A DNA stretch of 64,000 nt, taken from the NCBI RefSeq assembly GCF_000090795.2, contig NW_003546268.1, positions 225,940-289,939 on the forward strand, written 5' to 3'. The translations under genes were made by a program, and so were the position numbers. Every line of letters starts with the position of its first letter. Positions within the stretch are counted from its first letter, which is position 1. The notes under the pieces are model-generated. The model ran no database searches and had not been told where the DNA came from. It worked only from the letters and a program-made list of their open reading frames with translations. This stretch comes from Amphimedon queenslandica (Eukaryota; Porifera; Demospongiae; Haplosclerida; Niphatidae). This document shows positions 23,001 to 41,379 of this stretch, one piece after another.

Positions 23001-25983
23001 TGCAGTCATCAATTTCAAAAGCCATTCCTCTTCTCACTTTACTAGCAGCTTTAATTAATTATTATAATTATTAGTCTAATTAATAAAACTACTCTAACCT
23101 GAATCAGTTTTACTAGTAAGTGATCTCAAATAATCAACCTTCATTTTTGATAATTTGTCTGATAATTCCTTGTTTTCTTTTTGTACCTCATTAAACTGAG
23201 ACCTCAATACAGTCAACTCTTCATCAAGTTGTTCTTCCTATTAATAATATAGAATAGTGAGATACCGGTACATGTATGTATGTCTATACCTCAACTTTTT
23301 TGATTGATTCAGTATCACTTTGAACAGACAAAAAATTTTCCTAGTAATAATACATTGTTATTTGATACATTACATCAACCATTGGATATTATCAATTAAG
23401 AGCGAGTCAAGTATCATGCAAAGAAATTTGAAGAATAAACTTCTAACCTTAGGTACTTGAGTCATTGATATTTCTTGTTTCAATTCAATTGTTTCCTATA
23501 CATACAAGATTGCATTACACAGTTTGGTAGTATGACATACCTTCTTTTTACTATTGATAGCATCTCTTAGTTTATATCCAGCTTCTTCAAGTATAATATA
23601 AGAAATAACCTGTACATATAATTAACACATAACAATTAACAGAACACATTAGTACAATGTACAGGTACTATAATGTGGCTAATAAAGGAATGATTATATT
23701 AACTGACATCAGTATGTTGTAGTAAGTCTTGATCCTTGTGTTCCTATACAAAACAATACTTATAAAACAATATTAAAACTATGTACCTTTAGTCTAACAC
23801 TTTGTCTCCTCCATAATATTAAGTTACCAATAGTCAGTTTCTTTAATCCTTGTCCCATTAGTATATGAATATTCTCTATCATCTTCAATACAGTAAACTC
23901 AACATCAGAGAAAGGAAAGGAGCAAGTGATAGATATTGAAGTGGAGGAGCCTATAAACTTAATGATCAGTAGTTTACCGGACACTTTAGATAAAATGCTC
24001 TTGATATCCTGCAGGACGTGCTCCTCAGGCTTCCAGTCAAAAATAAAAGTAACTGTTTCACATTTCAGATGAGAAACAGAGTCAAATCTTTTGTCTAGAC
24101 AAAGACTAACTGAGATTGATTTGTAGAATTCTTTTAACTCAGCTCTATATGTCTCAATGTGTTCCCTTGCTTCAGTTATCTCCATTTCTTCTACTATGCT
24201 ATGAAGTAGTTCAATGTTAGTCAGTGAGCATTCATCTTTAATATGACGAAGGATGCTAGATAAATCTGAACACTGCTCTACTTTTTTACTAAGGGAAGTG
24301 CTATAGCAAGACAGGAATTCTTTGATGTCATCCAAGTCCAATTTTCTCTTTAAAAACTTGCAAACATTATACAACATCCTTGTGTAAGAAGCTCTTATTG
24401 AGCTATACTCCACAAATAAATGTTGAGGAACAGGCACTTCAACTAAAAATAGTTTCATTATTAATATTGTATTAAATAAAATCAATACTACCTTGAGGTA
24501 GTACAGGTTGTGAAAATGAACTACATGTAGAATTATTAGCTCCAGTATCAGTACTATCTACAACAGAGAAGGTCAATAAATGTAAAACTGGCATAATGAT
24601 ACAATACATATTGGATTGTGTACAATTTGGTAGCTAATTAGTTTCATCAATACCTAGATAATTAATGAATGTATTGTCATTTTATATACGCGTTATACCT
24701 TGTGGAACTACGTGTATATCATGATCTTTAATAGTCTCATTAGGAACAACACACACCTCAGGAGTAGAAAAATACTTATCTAAAGATATAAGAACAAAAA
24801 GTTGCCATTATTATAGGATATATATACTGAACAGCATCAGTAAAAGTTATTTGAAGATTTTCCTATAAAAGTAGAAGTGGCTGTGTGTGCACATGTATTA
24901 CAGAGCATGCATATTAATGATTTTTGATGTTGATTTTCTATTCACTAAAATATAACCCTACTAAATTGAAGTGCTATATATTTTGTACTGTATAATGAGA
25001 AATTTTTACGGCCCAAAAATTCACTAATTCATCTAAAAATCTATTCCATGGTTTTAATTTTTACAATTTTCTGCCTTCTGGCCATCTTGAACCATATTAA
25101 ATCAATTTTTACGGATTTTATTTCTATAAACTTTGAATAAGTTGCGAAATTCACAAAATTTTGGGTCACAAAAGATTCTAACTATACAGTATAATAGGAC
25201 ACTAACCCGCCCACAGAAACTATGAAAATAATTAGAGTGCCAGTGATTAAGTACATGTACTCACTAATATCATCCAGTATAGCTTGTCCTAAATGTACAT
25301 TAGTACTTATTGTACACAATAGATTAGCAAATGTATGTAAACTGTTAGGATCAGTTTGAACAGCTTCTTTGACAGCAGTTAATAGAGCCTCACGTTGATT
25401 AGGAATAGAGGGACTAGCTGACACCACTCTACTAACTGCTTCTTGTGTTAACATACGTTCAGCATAAAGTAACCAAGCAATACTAACAGAATCACAAAGA
25501 GACTGAGACAGGACAGTACGACGATTATTAAAAATATTAATAAGAACATGATGTTCTACATGTATAACAGAAAATACAATGATCATAGATTCATAGTTCA
25601 TACACAGTTATGGTTGACTCACTTAACTTCTCAGCTACAGCAATTTCATTCATAGATCTTAGAGCATCTGAAAGTGAGTCCAATTTGGCTCCTCCTTTAC
25701 TATCAACATTATCAGCTCTACTTAACCATTGGGAGATACTCTCTGTCATACAACGAGATACATCATGAGGATGATTCTTTTCTATAGCATCCAGTGTATT
25801 CTTTCTTAGCCCTAGTATCAGTCCAAGCTTATACCATTTTGTTTCCGGAAAGCCAAATTTTCCCATTAAACTAAGAACACGATCCAAATCACCAATATCT
25901 AGATTTGCTTCGATCAAGACTGTGGACTTAATACTAGGCACCAACTCCATCATGGACTTGCAGCAAACGTAAAATGACCGCAA
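17057..25983 (-). CDS. Death-domain / USP47-tail chimeric protein
   Basis: About 25 exons. Exon 1 (25.62-25.98 kb) holds a Death-type domain: LMGKFGFPETKWYKLGLILG, then LDAIEKNH, then ISQWL. Exon 2 (25.27-25.54 kb) holds an all-helical module. The exon at 23.78-24.45 kb encodes a module I associate with sponge Death/NLR-type proteins (LKRKLDLDDIKEFLSCY, SITCSFPFSDVEF, GLKKLTIGNLILW). Coiled coils follow (22.7-23.7 kb). From 22.05 kb down the protein is collinear with human USP47 after its protease domain: RCRLVKYNYW (human CRLVKYDEFH), LFLETRKRNETFKKY (LLLETRKPDQVFQSY), KISVVDL, EELVPLIGVS, then WRPSQCSFDPIEEIILD and MKELTDKERSEI. No Cys or His box of a USP catalytic domain is seen. The likely start is 25953 (MMELVP). 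The last exon (SRLCCNAS, about 17057-17085) is tentative. Confidence 0.75.
18116..18296. mobile_element. MITE family B, TA-flanked
   Basis: Ends TACTGTATAAGTGGTTTTTT and, inverted, TACCTTATAAGGGGTTTTTA, bounded by TA. Length 181 bp, inside a USP47-like intron. It shares ends with copies at 24987, 26448 and 61473. Confidence 0.7.
19240..19570. repeat. Interspersed repeat family A, two adjacent copies
   Basis: Contains GGAATCAGCTTAAAGTTGAT and GGAATCAGCTCAAATTTGAG, each followed by (A)CAGCA(T)AAGG(G/A)CAT and then GGAGAATTCTCTCC. The two halves form an imperfect direct repeat. Related blocks lie at 29700-30060 and 34890-35250. Intronic, non-coding. Confidence 0.65.
21570..21778. mobile_element. 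MITE with ~30-bp terminal inverted repeats
   Basis: Left end TACCGTATAGCGGAAAATTT continues GGAGGGA. The right end, inverted, reads TACTGTATAGCGGGAAATTT and then GGAGGGA. TA borders fit a Tc1/mariner-type non-autonomous element. Internal tandem-like pieces TTTGGCGAATT are present. A partial relative lies at 29585-29705. Confidence 0.8.
22075..22695. other. Long intron with inverted-repeat insertion
   Basis: A 620-bp intron of the USP47-like gene, much longer than its neighbours. TATATCTGGTAATTTTTG near 22275 and its near complement near 22625 suggest an inserted inverted-repeat element. I could not fix its ends. Confidence 0.35.
24987..25191. mobile_element. MITE family B copy
   Basis: Starts TACTGTATAATGAGAAATTT and ends with ...ACTATACAGTA, so the termini TACTGTATA are inverted repeats. 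About 205 bp in an intron of the Death/USP47-tail gene. Confidence 0.65.
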
Positions 25984-26071
25984 AAGGAGGAGCTAGCTAG
26001 GCTATGGTTTTAATAATTAATTTTTCTTAATTTTAAATTTTTTAATAAATCTGAGTTATCTGACAGACACA
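25984..26071. promoter_or_regulatory. Shared 5' region, Death/USP47-tail and Kelch genes
   Basis: Only about 90-120 bp separate the start codons of two divergent genes, so it should act as a bidirectional promoter. It is A+T-rich and lacks the GCGCATGCGC palindrome seen at RAB28 and BUB3. Confidence 0.45.
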
Positions 26072-28599
26072 ATGGAAGGAGAAGCTAGAGAAGAGAGTGA
26101 AGAAGGATCTGATTGTAGCCTATACAAGGAGACTGACCATAGCCAGAGATGCTTCAAAGAGATGGCACAGTTGTGGTACGAGAAGCAATATTGTGACGTC
26201 CATCTTATGATAGTGGACTCTTTCGACAGTCCGACTAGTGCCATATTGGCTCACCGTGTCGTATTGGCAGCAGTCATACCATACTTCAAGGCTATGTTTG
26301 AGAGTCATATGAGAGAGAAAGAGGAGAAGGAAATTACACTGCACAACCTGACACCGACAGCAGTTAAACTGATAGTTGAATATGCTTACACTGGACAGGT
26401 ATGTAATGCCAATGTCTGTCTCTATGAAGTACTCGGTCCTTAGTAATATTGTATAGCGGTTTTTTCGAGGACTAATTAGTTTCATGAATGACTTGTATCC
26501 AAAGGTTCACGAAATATTTTCATGAATCGCTGTTCAGCCACCTTGATCTTGTACACCATATTAAATTGATTTTCAGGAATTTTATTAAAAAATCTGTGAA
26601 ATTTTTTTGTTCTCAAAAAAAAAACTGCCATACGGTATATTAAATTGTTATAGTGTCACTGGACTCTAGTTATGTCATTGTACTCATAACCTATGGTTAT
26701 ATGAGTTCACTATGATACATATAAAGGTCAAATATTATTATTACTATTATTATTATTATTACCATAATTAATCATTCAGTATAATCCTTGTTTTTATTAT
26801 TTTTAGGTCAGAGTAAGTCCTCACACAGCACAGGATCTTCTAGTAACTGCCGATAAGTTTGGACTCACTGAAATTGTCTCTTTCACTGCTCGTTATATCT
26901 CCAGACAACTCTGCTCATCAAACTGTCTTGGGATACGTGAGTTTGCACTACAACAGAGCCTCGTGGAACTACACAAAGATGCTGCTCAGTTTGTCATTCA
27001 GAACTTCACTGCTGTTTCAAAAGAAGACGAGTTCTTACAGCTCTCACTTGAAAAGATTGTAGAGCTGGTGAGGAGCGATGACATTCGTGTGGAGTCTGAA
27101 GAAGACGTTTACCATGCAGTGACCCTCTGGATTTATCATAACTCAGAAGAGAGAGGGGAACATGCCGACGTTCTTTATAATCATATTCGATTCCCTCTCA
27201 CTCCCCAACGTTTTCTTGACAACGTAGCATCAAAGAACCCGTATCTACAATCAGCAAAAGGTCAAGTGTATTTGAAGGATGCATACGAGTATTATAAGAA
27301 CCCTGGCGTCACGATATTCTCAAATCCAAAGAAAACCCAACCCAGACATTCTGTACAGGGCATTATATGTGTGGTGGGTGGAGTAGATGATGGAGGGAGC
27401 AGTCTAAGTGATGTAACACTTTACAATCCTCACAACAAGGAATGGACAGACGGGCCAAAAATGAGATTCAGACGCTCCAGACTAGCAGTAGCACTATTCC
27501 AAGGAGAGCTTTATGCTGTCGGAGGGCATGATTTAGGATATTCTCTCACGACTTGTGAGAAGTACTCACCGAGTGATAGGATGTGGAAACCAGTCTGTGA
27601 CCTTGAAACTGCACGACGGAGTCTAGCCCTTGTACCAGTAGGCAACCGGTTGTTTGCAATGGGTGGGTACACTGGCTCTATCTACCTCAAGAGTGTTGAA
27701 GTGTATAATCCAACTGTAGACGAATGGAGCCCTGGTCCACCAATGTTAGAGGCTCGTAGTGAACTAGCAGCAGTTCTACTGGACAATAGGATATATGCTA
27801 TTGGTGGCAGTAATTCCAGTGGAGACTTGAAATCAGTTGAAGTTTACGATTTACTCAATAAGAAGTGGGAGCTGATTGCCACAATGGAAATGCCTAGAAC
27901 TGGTGGAGGTAAGAAGAATACTTTTAACATGAACATGCATAATCCTAAGATGATTATTATTATTAAGTTAAGCCTATTCCCAATTCCCATATTTGCACAA
28001 ACTAGATTTATATATTATGTCTATGTTGTTGTATACAGCTGCCTGTCTTCTTGGCGAAGAGATATTCTTCAGTGGAGGAATGGGAGGGAAGGAGATATAC
28101 AATGTAGCCAGTTCCTATGATCCTGAGACTGACATGTGGGAACAGATAGCTTGTAGAATGAACGACTGCAGAGTTGGACTAGGTAAAGTAAAAATGGGGA
28201 GAGGGAGATGAGAGAATTAAGGGGGAAGATGAAAGAGAATGTAATGTGAATGGTAATCTTTGTATTTGCCTTGTTTGTATAAGTTTTATTTTATCTATAA
28301 TAAATCAACTAGAGCATACACCAACTGTTTACATACCGACTTTGCATTGCTATAACATAAGAGTTTGTGTACAATACTATTCATAAAATTGCATTCCTTC
28401 CTTTCCTTTCCTCATAGCTGCAGTATCATTGGGTAACATTGTGTATGTATTGGGTGGATCTAATGGCTCACGCTATCTAGAGACAGTTGAGTATTATGAT
28501 CCTAGTCGATTGACATGGCTACAAGGGACTAGCCTTCCCTTCCCTCGTTTTGCTGCTGCAGCTGTCACACTCTCAAGGAATGAGCTAATGGATAGTTGA
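26072..28599 (+). CDS. BTB-BACK-Kelch (KLHL) CUL3 adaptor
   Basis: Four exons (26072-26398, 26807-27908, 28039-28182, 28418-28599) splice in frame to 584 residues, the usual KLHL length. The BTB domain (about residues 35-130) has QYCDVHLMI, ILAHRVVLAAVIPYFKAMF and LIVEYAYTG. The BACK domain follows, with VELVRSDDIRVESEEDVYHA. Six Kelch repeats follow, each with a GG pair and Y..W spacing: CVVGGVDDGG, YAVGGHDLGY, FAMGGYTGS, YAIGGSNSSG, FFSGGMGGKE and YVLGGSNGSR. KLHL proteins are substrate receptors of CUL3 ubiquitin ligases. The propeller resembles the KLHL2/3/12/18/20 group, but I cannot assign an orthologue. The first ATG in frame gives an acidic leader. It shares a short promoter region with the Death/USP47-tail gene, which may be coincidental. 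Confidence 0.92.
26448..26638. mobile_element. MITE family B copy
   Basis: Ends TTGTATAGCGGTTTTTTCGA and, inverted, TACCGTATGGCAGTTTTTTT. About 190 bp in the first Kelch-gene intron. A (TAT)n tract follows at 26738-26760. Confidence 0.65.
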
Positions 28600-28998
28600 G
28601 TGAGGAAGGAATTTGAAATTAATTTGTCTTTTTCAATATTTTTAGTAGTTTATTTTTTAACAAATTATTTTTAAATTGTTGTCATTTTTAGTTATCATAA
28701 TCATTATAATGTAACAATAGTGTCTATTTTATTATAATCATCTGTGCCAATTTTATTGCTAAATTTTGAACTGCACATGATTCAGAAGATTAATGCTACT
28801 GATGGACATACTTGTGCCAAAATTTGTAAAGTGTGGCTGTATAGGCTATACAGTATGCACAGCTACCTCTTCAGTCTTTCCTCTTAGGTCACACTTAGGC
28901 AGGTTACCTTGACATTTTACTTTCCTTTTCATCAACAACAGCCATTTTAACAATAATCGTAATTATTATTAGGAGAAAATGTTATACAAAAAATAAAG

Positions 28999-36979
<7,981 letters not shown>

Positions 36980-37209
36980 AAGATAAGGAAAGTAATATGA
37001 TGATGATAAAATACATGTAGTAATTATAAATACATGTAAAAACCTAGACAAATTCATGCTTTTAAGTAGAGTATGAGTAAACTCCAATGGTACTCTTGGC
37101 TATAAACATCACTTGCATTTGACGTGACTTTATGTTGTTCATAGCTTGGCTTTAAAGTAGGTTAATCAGCAGGGCCATCTTCGCTGAGTCTGTAAGTGCC
37201 TACTAAGCG

Positions 37210-38220
37210 GGCAGCTTGTAGGGTGATATGAGTAGATAGCTGGATTCAAAAGGTGGATACGGAATCTACAAGCTATAAAAATTCCTGGAAGTTGGTAACA
37301 TTCCTGTAGTAATCTTAGAGAAGACAAAGAATGCTATAAAGGAAGGTATGAATTGTATTCAAGAAAGGCAAAAGTTGATCAGGATTGCTGACCGTTCCAA
37401 TTTTGGATGGGATGTAGTCAATGAGTATCAGGCGGACAAATTAGCCGCTAGCAGTGACAATGAGAAGAAGCTGATCAAAGCAAAAAAGCAGTGGAGCAGA
37501 ATGTCAAAAAAGAAAAAAATCTTGGCTAGTACAAAGAGGATTGGTTCTACAATATCTCAAGCCCAAAAGCCAGAAAGATGGAGATCAAGAGGAGGTCTAC
37601 GTGCACAAATGAGCTTATATCCTCAGTCTTCATCAAGTGAACCATGGCAGTATTAAAAGACCTTTTGTTACTTGCAGTCCTTGGTCTAAGCCACCACAAG
37701 TTCCAGGACCATGTTTCTCATGCATTCTCTAGTGTGACGGTCTGTTACTGCTCGATAAGGAGATTTATCATCCATTTATTGATGTATTCCAGATTGAAGA
37801 ACATGATTATGAAGAATCCAATGCAGTGTATGTGTATGAACAGTGCGCTTTCTCAAGGTGGTACAGCCTTTCATGCAGTTCCAACTGCTAATTTCCCAGG
37901 TCACCTATTGGCACCATGACAACCCTGTAGTGCCAAGAGTATAAGGAGGGTGGAGGGAAGGCTAGATGTGCCAATTTTCTAGGTCACTTATTGGCTCTGC
38001 GACAGAGTGTTTCTTTTTGCAATGGAGGAGGATCATGTTTAATGTATGAATCCCAAGAAAGGCCCTCACTTAAGACATACTATCCTACAGAGTCAGCAAG
38101 TGACAGAGGATGGCCTCAAATGAAAAATGGAGGATAGATTTGGCTTCCTCCAGTTTGAAGGAGCAGAGAGCTACTGGCATCAGGCAACTCCAAGCTTTGA
38201 ACAAAGAAATAGTGAGATAC
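37210..38220 (+). mobile_element. Fossil retroelement piece, gag-like ORF
   Basis: A Lys-rich frame (37348-37656) contains RQKLIRIADRSNFGWDVVNE and YQADKLAASSDNEKK. I associate this pattern with the gag-like first ORF of DIRS-type or related retroelements in cnidarians and sponges. Weaker coding-like sequence continues to about 38220. It is a broken fragment with no terminal repeats recognised. The family assignment is tentative. Confidence 0.5.
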
Positions 38221-38454
38221 ATTTTAACTTAATATCTTATCTTTTCTGTGATAAAACATTGTGCTTTACTAATTTACAATATTATATCGATCTCTCTCTA
38301 AGTTAAAAAAGAGTGTTGGCAAGGACAAAAATTCCTGCACAAACTAATCTCTCTTGGTACTTATGTAGAAATTTTATTGGTCAATCAGAGTTTGAGATTC
38401 ATTGGTTTTAACAACATATTCACTTGTTGGTTAATATTTAGTTACGAAAAAAAG

Positions 38455-38535
38455 AGGACAAAAGATTTCACACAGCATATAACCTAGTTGGGCAATATTT
38501 AGTAATGGATAAAGATGACGAAAGATTTTAAGTAA
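38455..38535 (+). pseudogene. BAF-like fragment 1 (C-terminal half)
   Basis: HTAYNLVGQYLVMDKDDERF corresponds to human BAF KAYVVLGQFLVLKKDEDLF. It is followed by GTAAGTTATAATTA, a donor-like sequence also found after copy 3. The N-terminal half is not seen upstream. Confidence 0.65.
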
Positions 38536-38569
38536 GTTATAATTACGTACTATTGTCTTGAAATTGGCA

Positions 38570-39560
38570 AAGGCCTGATGCAAAGACTGTCTATTGACTA
38601 GCTCACTGTACTGCTTTAAAATGGAAATATAGTAGGTCACTTAGCCTCAGCAGTTCCTGCTCTATGGTTAAAAGACATTTTTGCAAATTTGTAGGCTCAT
38701 TCCACTTACCAGGCCATCATTAGATAATAGCAACCACCACTACACTGCATACTGACAGCATACCCTGTACTATTAATCTGGCAAACCTCAAAAATTGTCA
38801 GACAGCTCACCCAAATTAAACACTCAAGGACCAACTGAGCCATTAAAGAAGTGAAGTGATCTTGCTTTTTTAATTGGAAAATAGTCAAGTTAATAAAATT
38901 GGGTGGCATCTTTTTAATTAAAACATCATGACTACTGACAATGACACTAAGCTTAACACACAGCAAGTGAGTAGGGGACAGGAGCCTGAGCCACCACACA
39001 CTCTATACAGCTAGAGTTTATACAAGAGAGTGCCAAAGTGGGAGAAGCAGAGTCTGCTCTTTCAATAGAAAATACTGACCAACAATCCTGCTGCTGTTGA
39101 TAGTAATTTTCAAACACTGTTTCATTGTTTAGCAAGGTTGGATGTCAGGTTTTTTTACTAGGAATTACACTAGGAAATTTAAAATTGATAATTTAGTAAC
39201 ATATGATCCTTAAAATGCTGACTTTACAAACACATCTTATGAAAATGCTGATGTTTCTATTGTTAACAAAAAAGGCAATACAGCAGCTTGTTCCATGAAT
39301 TGCCCTTACTACTTTTCAAGTACTGAATGCTTTTATTTCAATTGCAGTTAAGTATGCATATGCGTCCTTCACACTCTAGCTGCAGGTTATTCACTAACAC
39401 TACCATCTGCAGTGCAGTCATGGCACTAAGGACTCCAGAATATGCACAACTACAGTACATACACTTATACAGGCCTCTTGCAAAGAAGGTGGATACTGGC
39501 ATTTGGCAGCAAAGTTCTTCTAAGCATCTTACCAAAGGGCTTTGCTTAACCACTATGATA
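38570..39560. repeat. Repeat blocks R1 and R2, first copy
   Basis: R1 (38570-38900: TAGTAGGTCACTTAGCCTCA, CCACCACTACACTGCATA, TTGTCAGACAGCTCACCC) recurs at 43610-44170, where about 260 bp is inserted in it. R2 (39030-39560: GTGGATACTGGCATTTGGCA, AAGTTCTTCTAAGCAT) recurs at 50000-50530 and 51110-51240. No coding assignment. Confidence 0.7.
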
Positions 39561-39837
39561 ATAATCTAAAGTATTCTGATGATTGTTACTATTGCAAGAA
39601 CTGTAAATAACATTGTATGACTAAACAACATATAACTTGTTAATTATCTTATTTTTATCATAAAAAGGTCGTTGGATATACACAATGTGAAAACGCAAAA
39701 AATTAAAATGGGAATGGAAAATTAAAAGAGGTGTGGTTATGGATGGAGTATCAATAGTCAGAAAAAAACAGAGCTAACTATGACTACCTATGTGGTACTT
39801 AGTATTTTTATTGCAATTTTAGGCAATGACAACATAA

Positions 39838-40083
39838 AATAAGCAATCATGAATAAGAAACAATCTGAAATAAAGTGTAGAAATATGCAATTTTTGTGCG
39901 TGAGCTATTATCCAATAAACTGGTAACCATCATAGGCAGTATTGGTAAAGTGACTGGACAGGGCCTGGAGTCCCTAGGCTACGACCAAAGCCCTATTTGT
40001 GTTAGGGAGGCATTCATTTGTAGGTGTGTAGATGCATTGCTTAGAGCTGGCTCAAGCAGGAAAGTGCTCCTCGTTTGCGAATA
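39838..40083 (+). pseudogene. BAF-like copy 2
   Basis: After an acceptor-like TTTTATTGCAATTTTAG the sequence has ATGAATAAGAAACAATC. This matches the start of copies 5 and 8 (ATGGAACAGAAACAATC, ATGGATAACAAACAATC). The frame 39896-40083 contains NKLVTIIGSIGKVTGQGLES and LGY (human BAF EKPVGSLAGIGEVLGKKLEE and RGF). The C-terminal part is unlike BAF. Likely a decayed copy. Confidence 0.65.
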
Positions 40084-40109
40084 AAGTTGTCTGGTTTCAT
40101 TGAAGCCTC

Positions 40110-40760
40110 GCGGCAACAATTAATGGCTGCAATACATCGATGTTACAGTGACTATTGTGTGATGCTGTTAGGTTCAAGTTGAAGTATTTAGATACTGTTG
40201 AAGGCTGGTGCCACTTACATACATGTACATGAATTTGAATTTAGTAACCAGTATCATTTAATGAACAATTGTTGTTATTGTCATTGTTATTGTTATTATT
40301 ATTGGTATAAATTTATTATAATTACATTTGAATTAATTCTTTAAAAATGATTCTTATTAAAGGGTAACTATCATGAAAGTATGCAATATTTGTTTTACTT
40401 TGAAATGATACCCAAAGGTGAGATAATGAACATCATGACAATATTAGCAAAATGCTTGAAGTATGCATGATATTTAGAGGTTAATTAAGTGCTTTGTTTT
40501 TTAAGTCCAAAGAAGATAACTGTTGTGGGAATTCTAATGCAAGCTTACAAGTAGCACCTATAACTTGAAAGAGATATTGAGGCCTTGCAACAAAGAAGGC
40601 AGTTGATAATACTTCATATCAAATTTCTGAGGCTTGAACTAGTGAGTTTTGAAATCCTTAGTATGATAATATTGACTAAGATATTGTTTGTTTATAGACT
40701 ATATGAAAGACCTACTGAAGTGGAAAAGCAATATATACGTAAAGAAGAAGGAAACTTTGT
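40110..40760. other. No recognisable gene
   Basis: A+T-rich, with a (TTA)n-like tract near 40280-40310. A 68-residue frame at 40585-40791 runs into the palindrome and has no similarity I can name. Confidence 0.4.
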
Positions 40761-40765
40761 CATCC

Positions 40766-41130
40766 ATTTACTTCATACAGCATATCAATGATCTTGTTGC
40801 TCAATTGAAGATTCTATTTAAAGATGAAGATAACACGATTTTATGTAGTTGCTTTTATGTTTACGTAATAATTAATGCTTGTTAGGCATTTATTAAGTGA
40901 TTTATTGGTTTGTGGGTGTGGTCGAGTGCCTCATAAAGCACGAGGCAAAGCCGAGTGCTTTATGAGGCACTCGACCACACCCACAAACCAATAAATCACT
41001 TAATAAATGCCTAACAAGCATTAATTATTACGTAAACATAAAAGCTACTACATAAAATCGTGTTATCTTCATCTTGAAATAGAATCTTCAGTTGAGCAAC
41101 AAGATCATTGATATGCTGTATGAAGTAAAT
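40766..41130. repeat. 365-bp near-perfect palindrome
   Basis: Arms 40766-40941 and 40955-41130 (176 bp each) are reverse complements with about three mismatches, around a 13-base loop (40942-40954). The inner arm is GTCGAGTGCCTCATAAAGCA. The right arm stops exactly at the 10-N gap. A further copy of part of the arm (CAATAAATCACTTAATAAAC and following GCCTAACAAGCATTA) begins directly after the gap at 41141. It may be a genuine foldback element or an assembly artefact of two haplotype contig ends. Confidence 0.9.
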
Positions 41131-41140
41131 NNNNNNNNNN
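41131..41140. other. Assembly gap (10 N)
   Basis: Ten N, probably a placeholder for an unresolved junction next to the palindrome. Confidence 0.98.
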
Positions 41141-41290
41141 CAATAAATCACTTAATAAACGCCTAACAAGCATTATGTGGTTTATTGTACGTGACTTACA
41201 AGACAAAACAAGCACTTTCTAGTTGCTGTTTTCCATTGCTGGGATCACATTAGTTAATAGTTAGCTCAGACATGCGTAGTTCATTTTGTG

Positions 41291-41300
41291 CGCATGCGCA
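41291..41300. promoter_or_regulatory. NRF1-like palindrome upstream of Crypton gene
   Basis: GCGCATGCGC lies 80 bp before the ATG at 41380, with the same core and similar spacing as at RAB28/eIF3a and BUB3. Confidence 0.45.
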
Positions 41301-41379
41301 ATAGAGCAGTTGTTATGGTTACTCGTTTTTTTTCAATAATAAACATTAAACAAGTGACATTCAAGGAGAAAGGACGAGG

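Noticed and set aside
22700-25600. A hidden USP (UCH) catalytic domain in the Death/USP47-tail gene
   Set aside because: I looked for the Cys box and for the His box near the start of the tail in the minus-strand exons and found neither; the exons there encode Death-associated helices and coiled coils.
40766-41130. The palindrome as a CRISPR-like or origin-like structure
   Set aside because: The genome is animal, there is no spacer periodicity, and the structure is a simple two-arm inverted repeat next to a gap.
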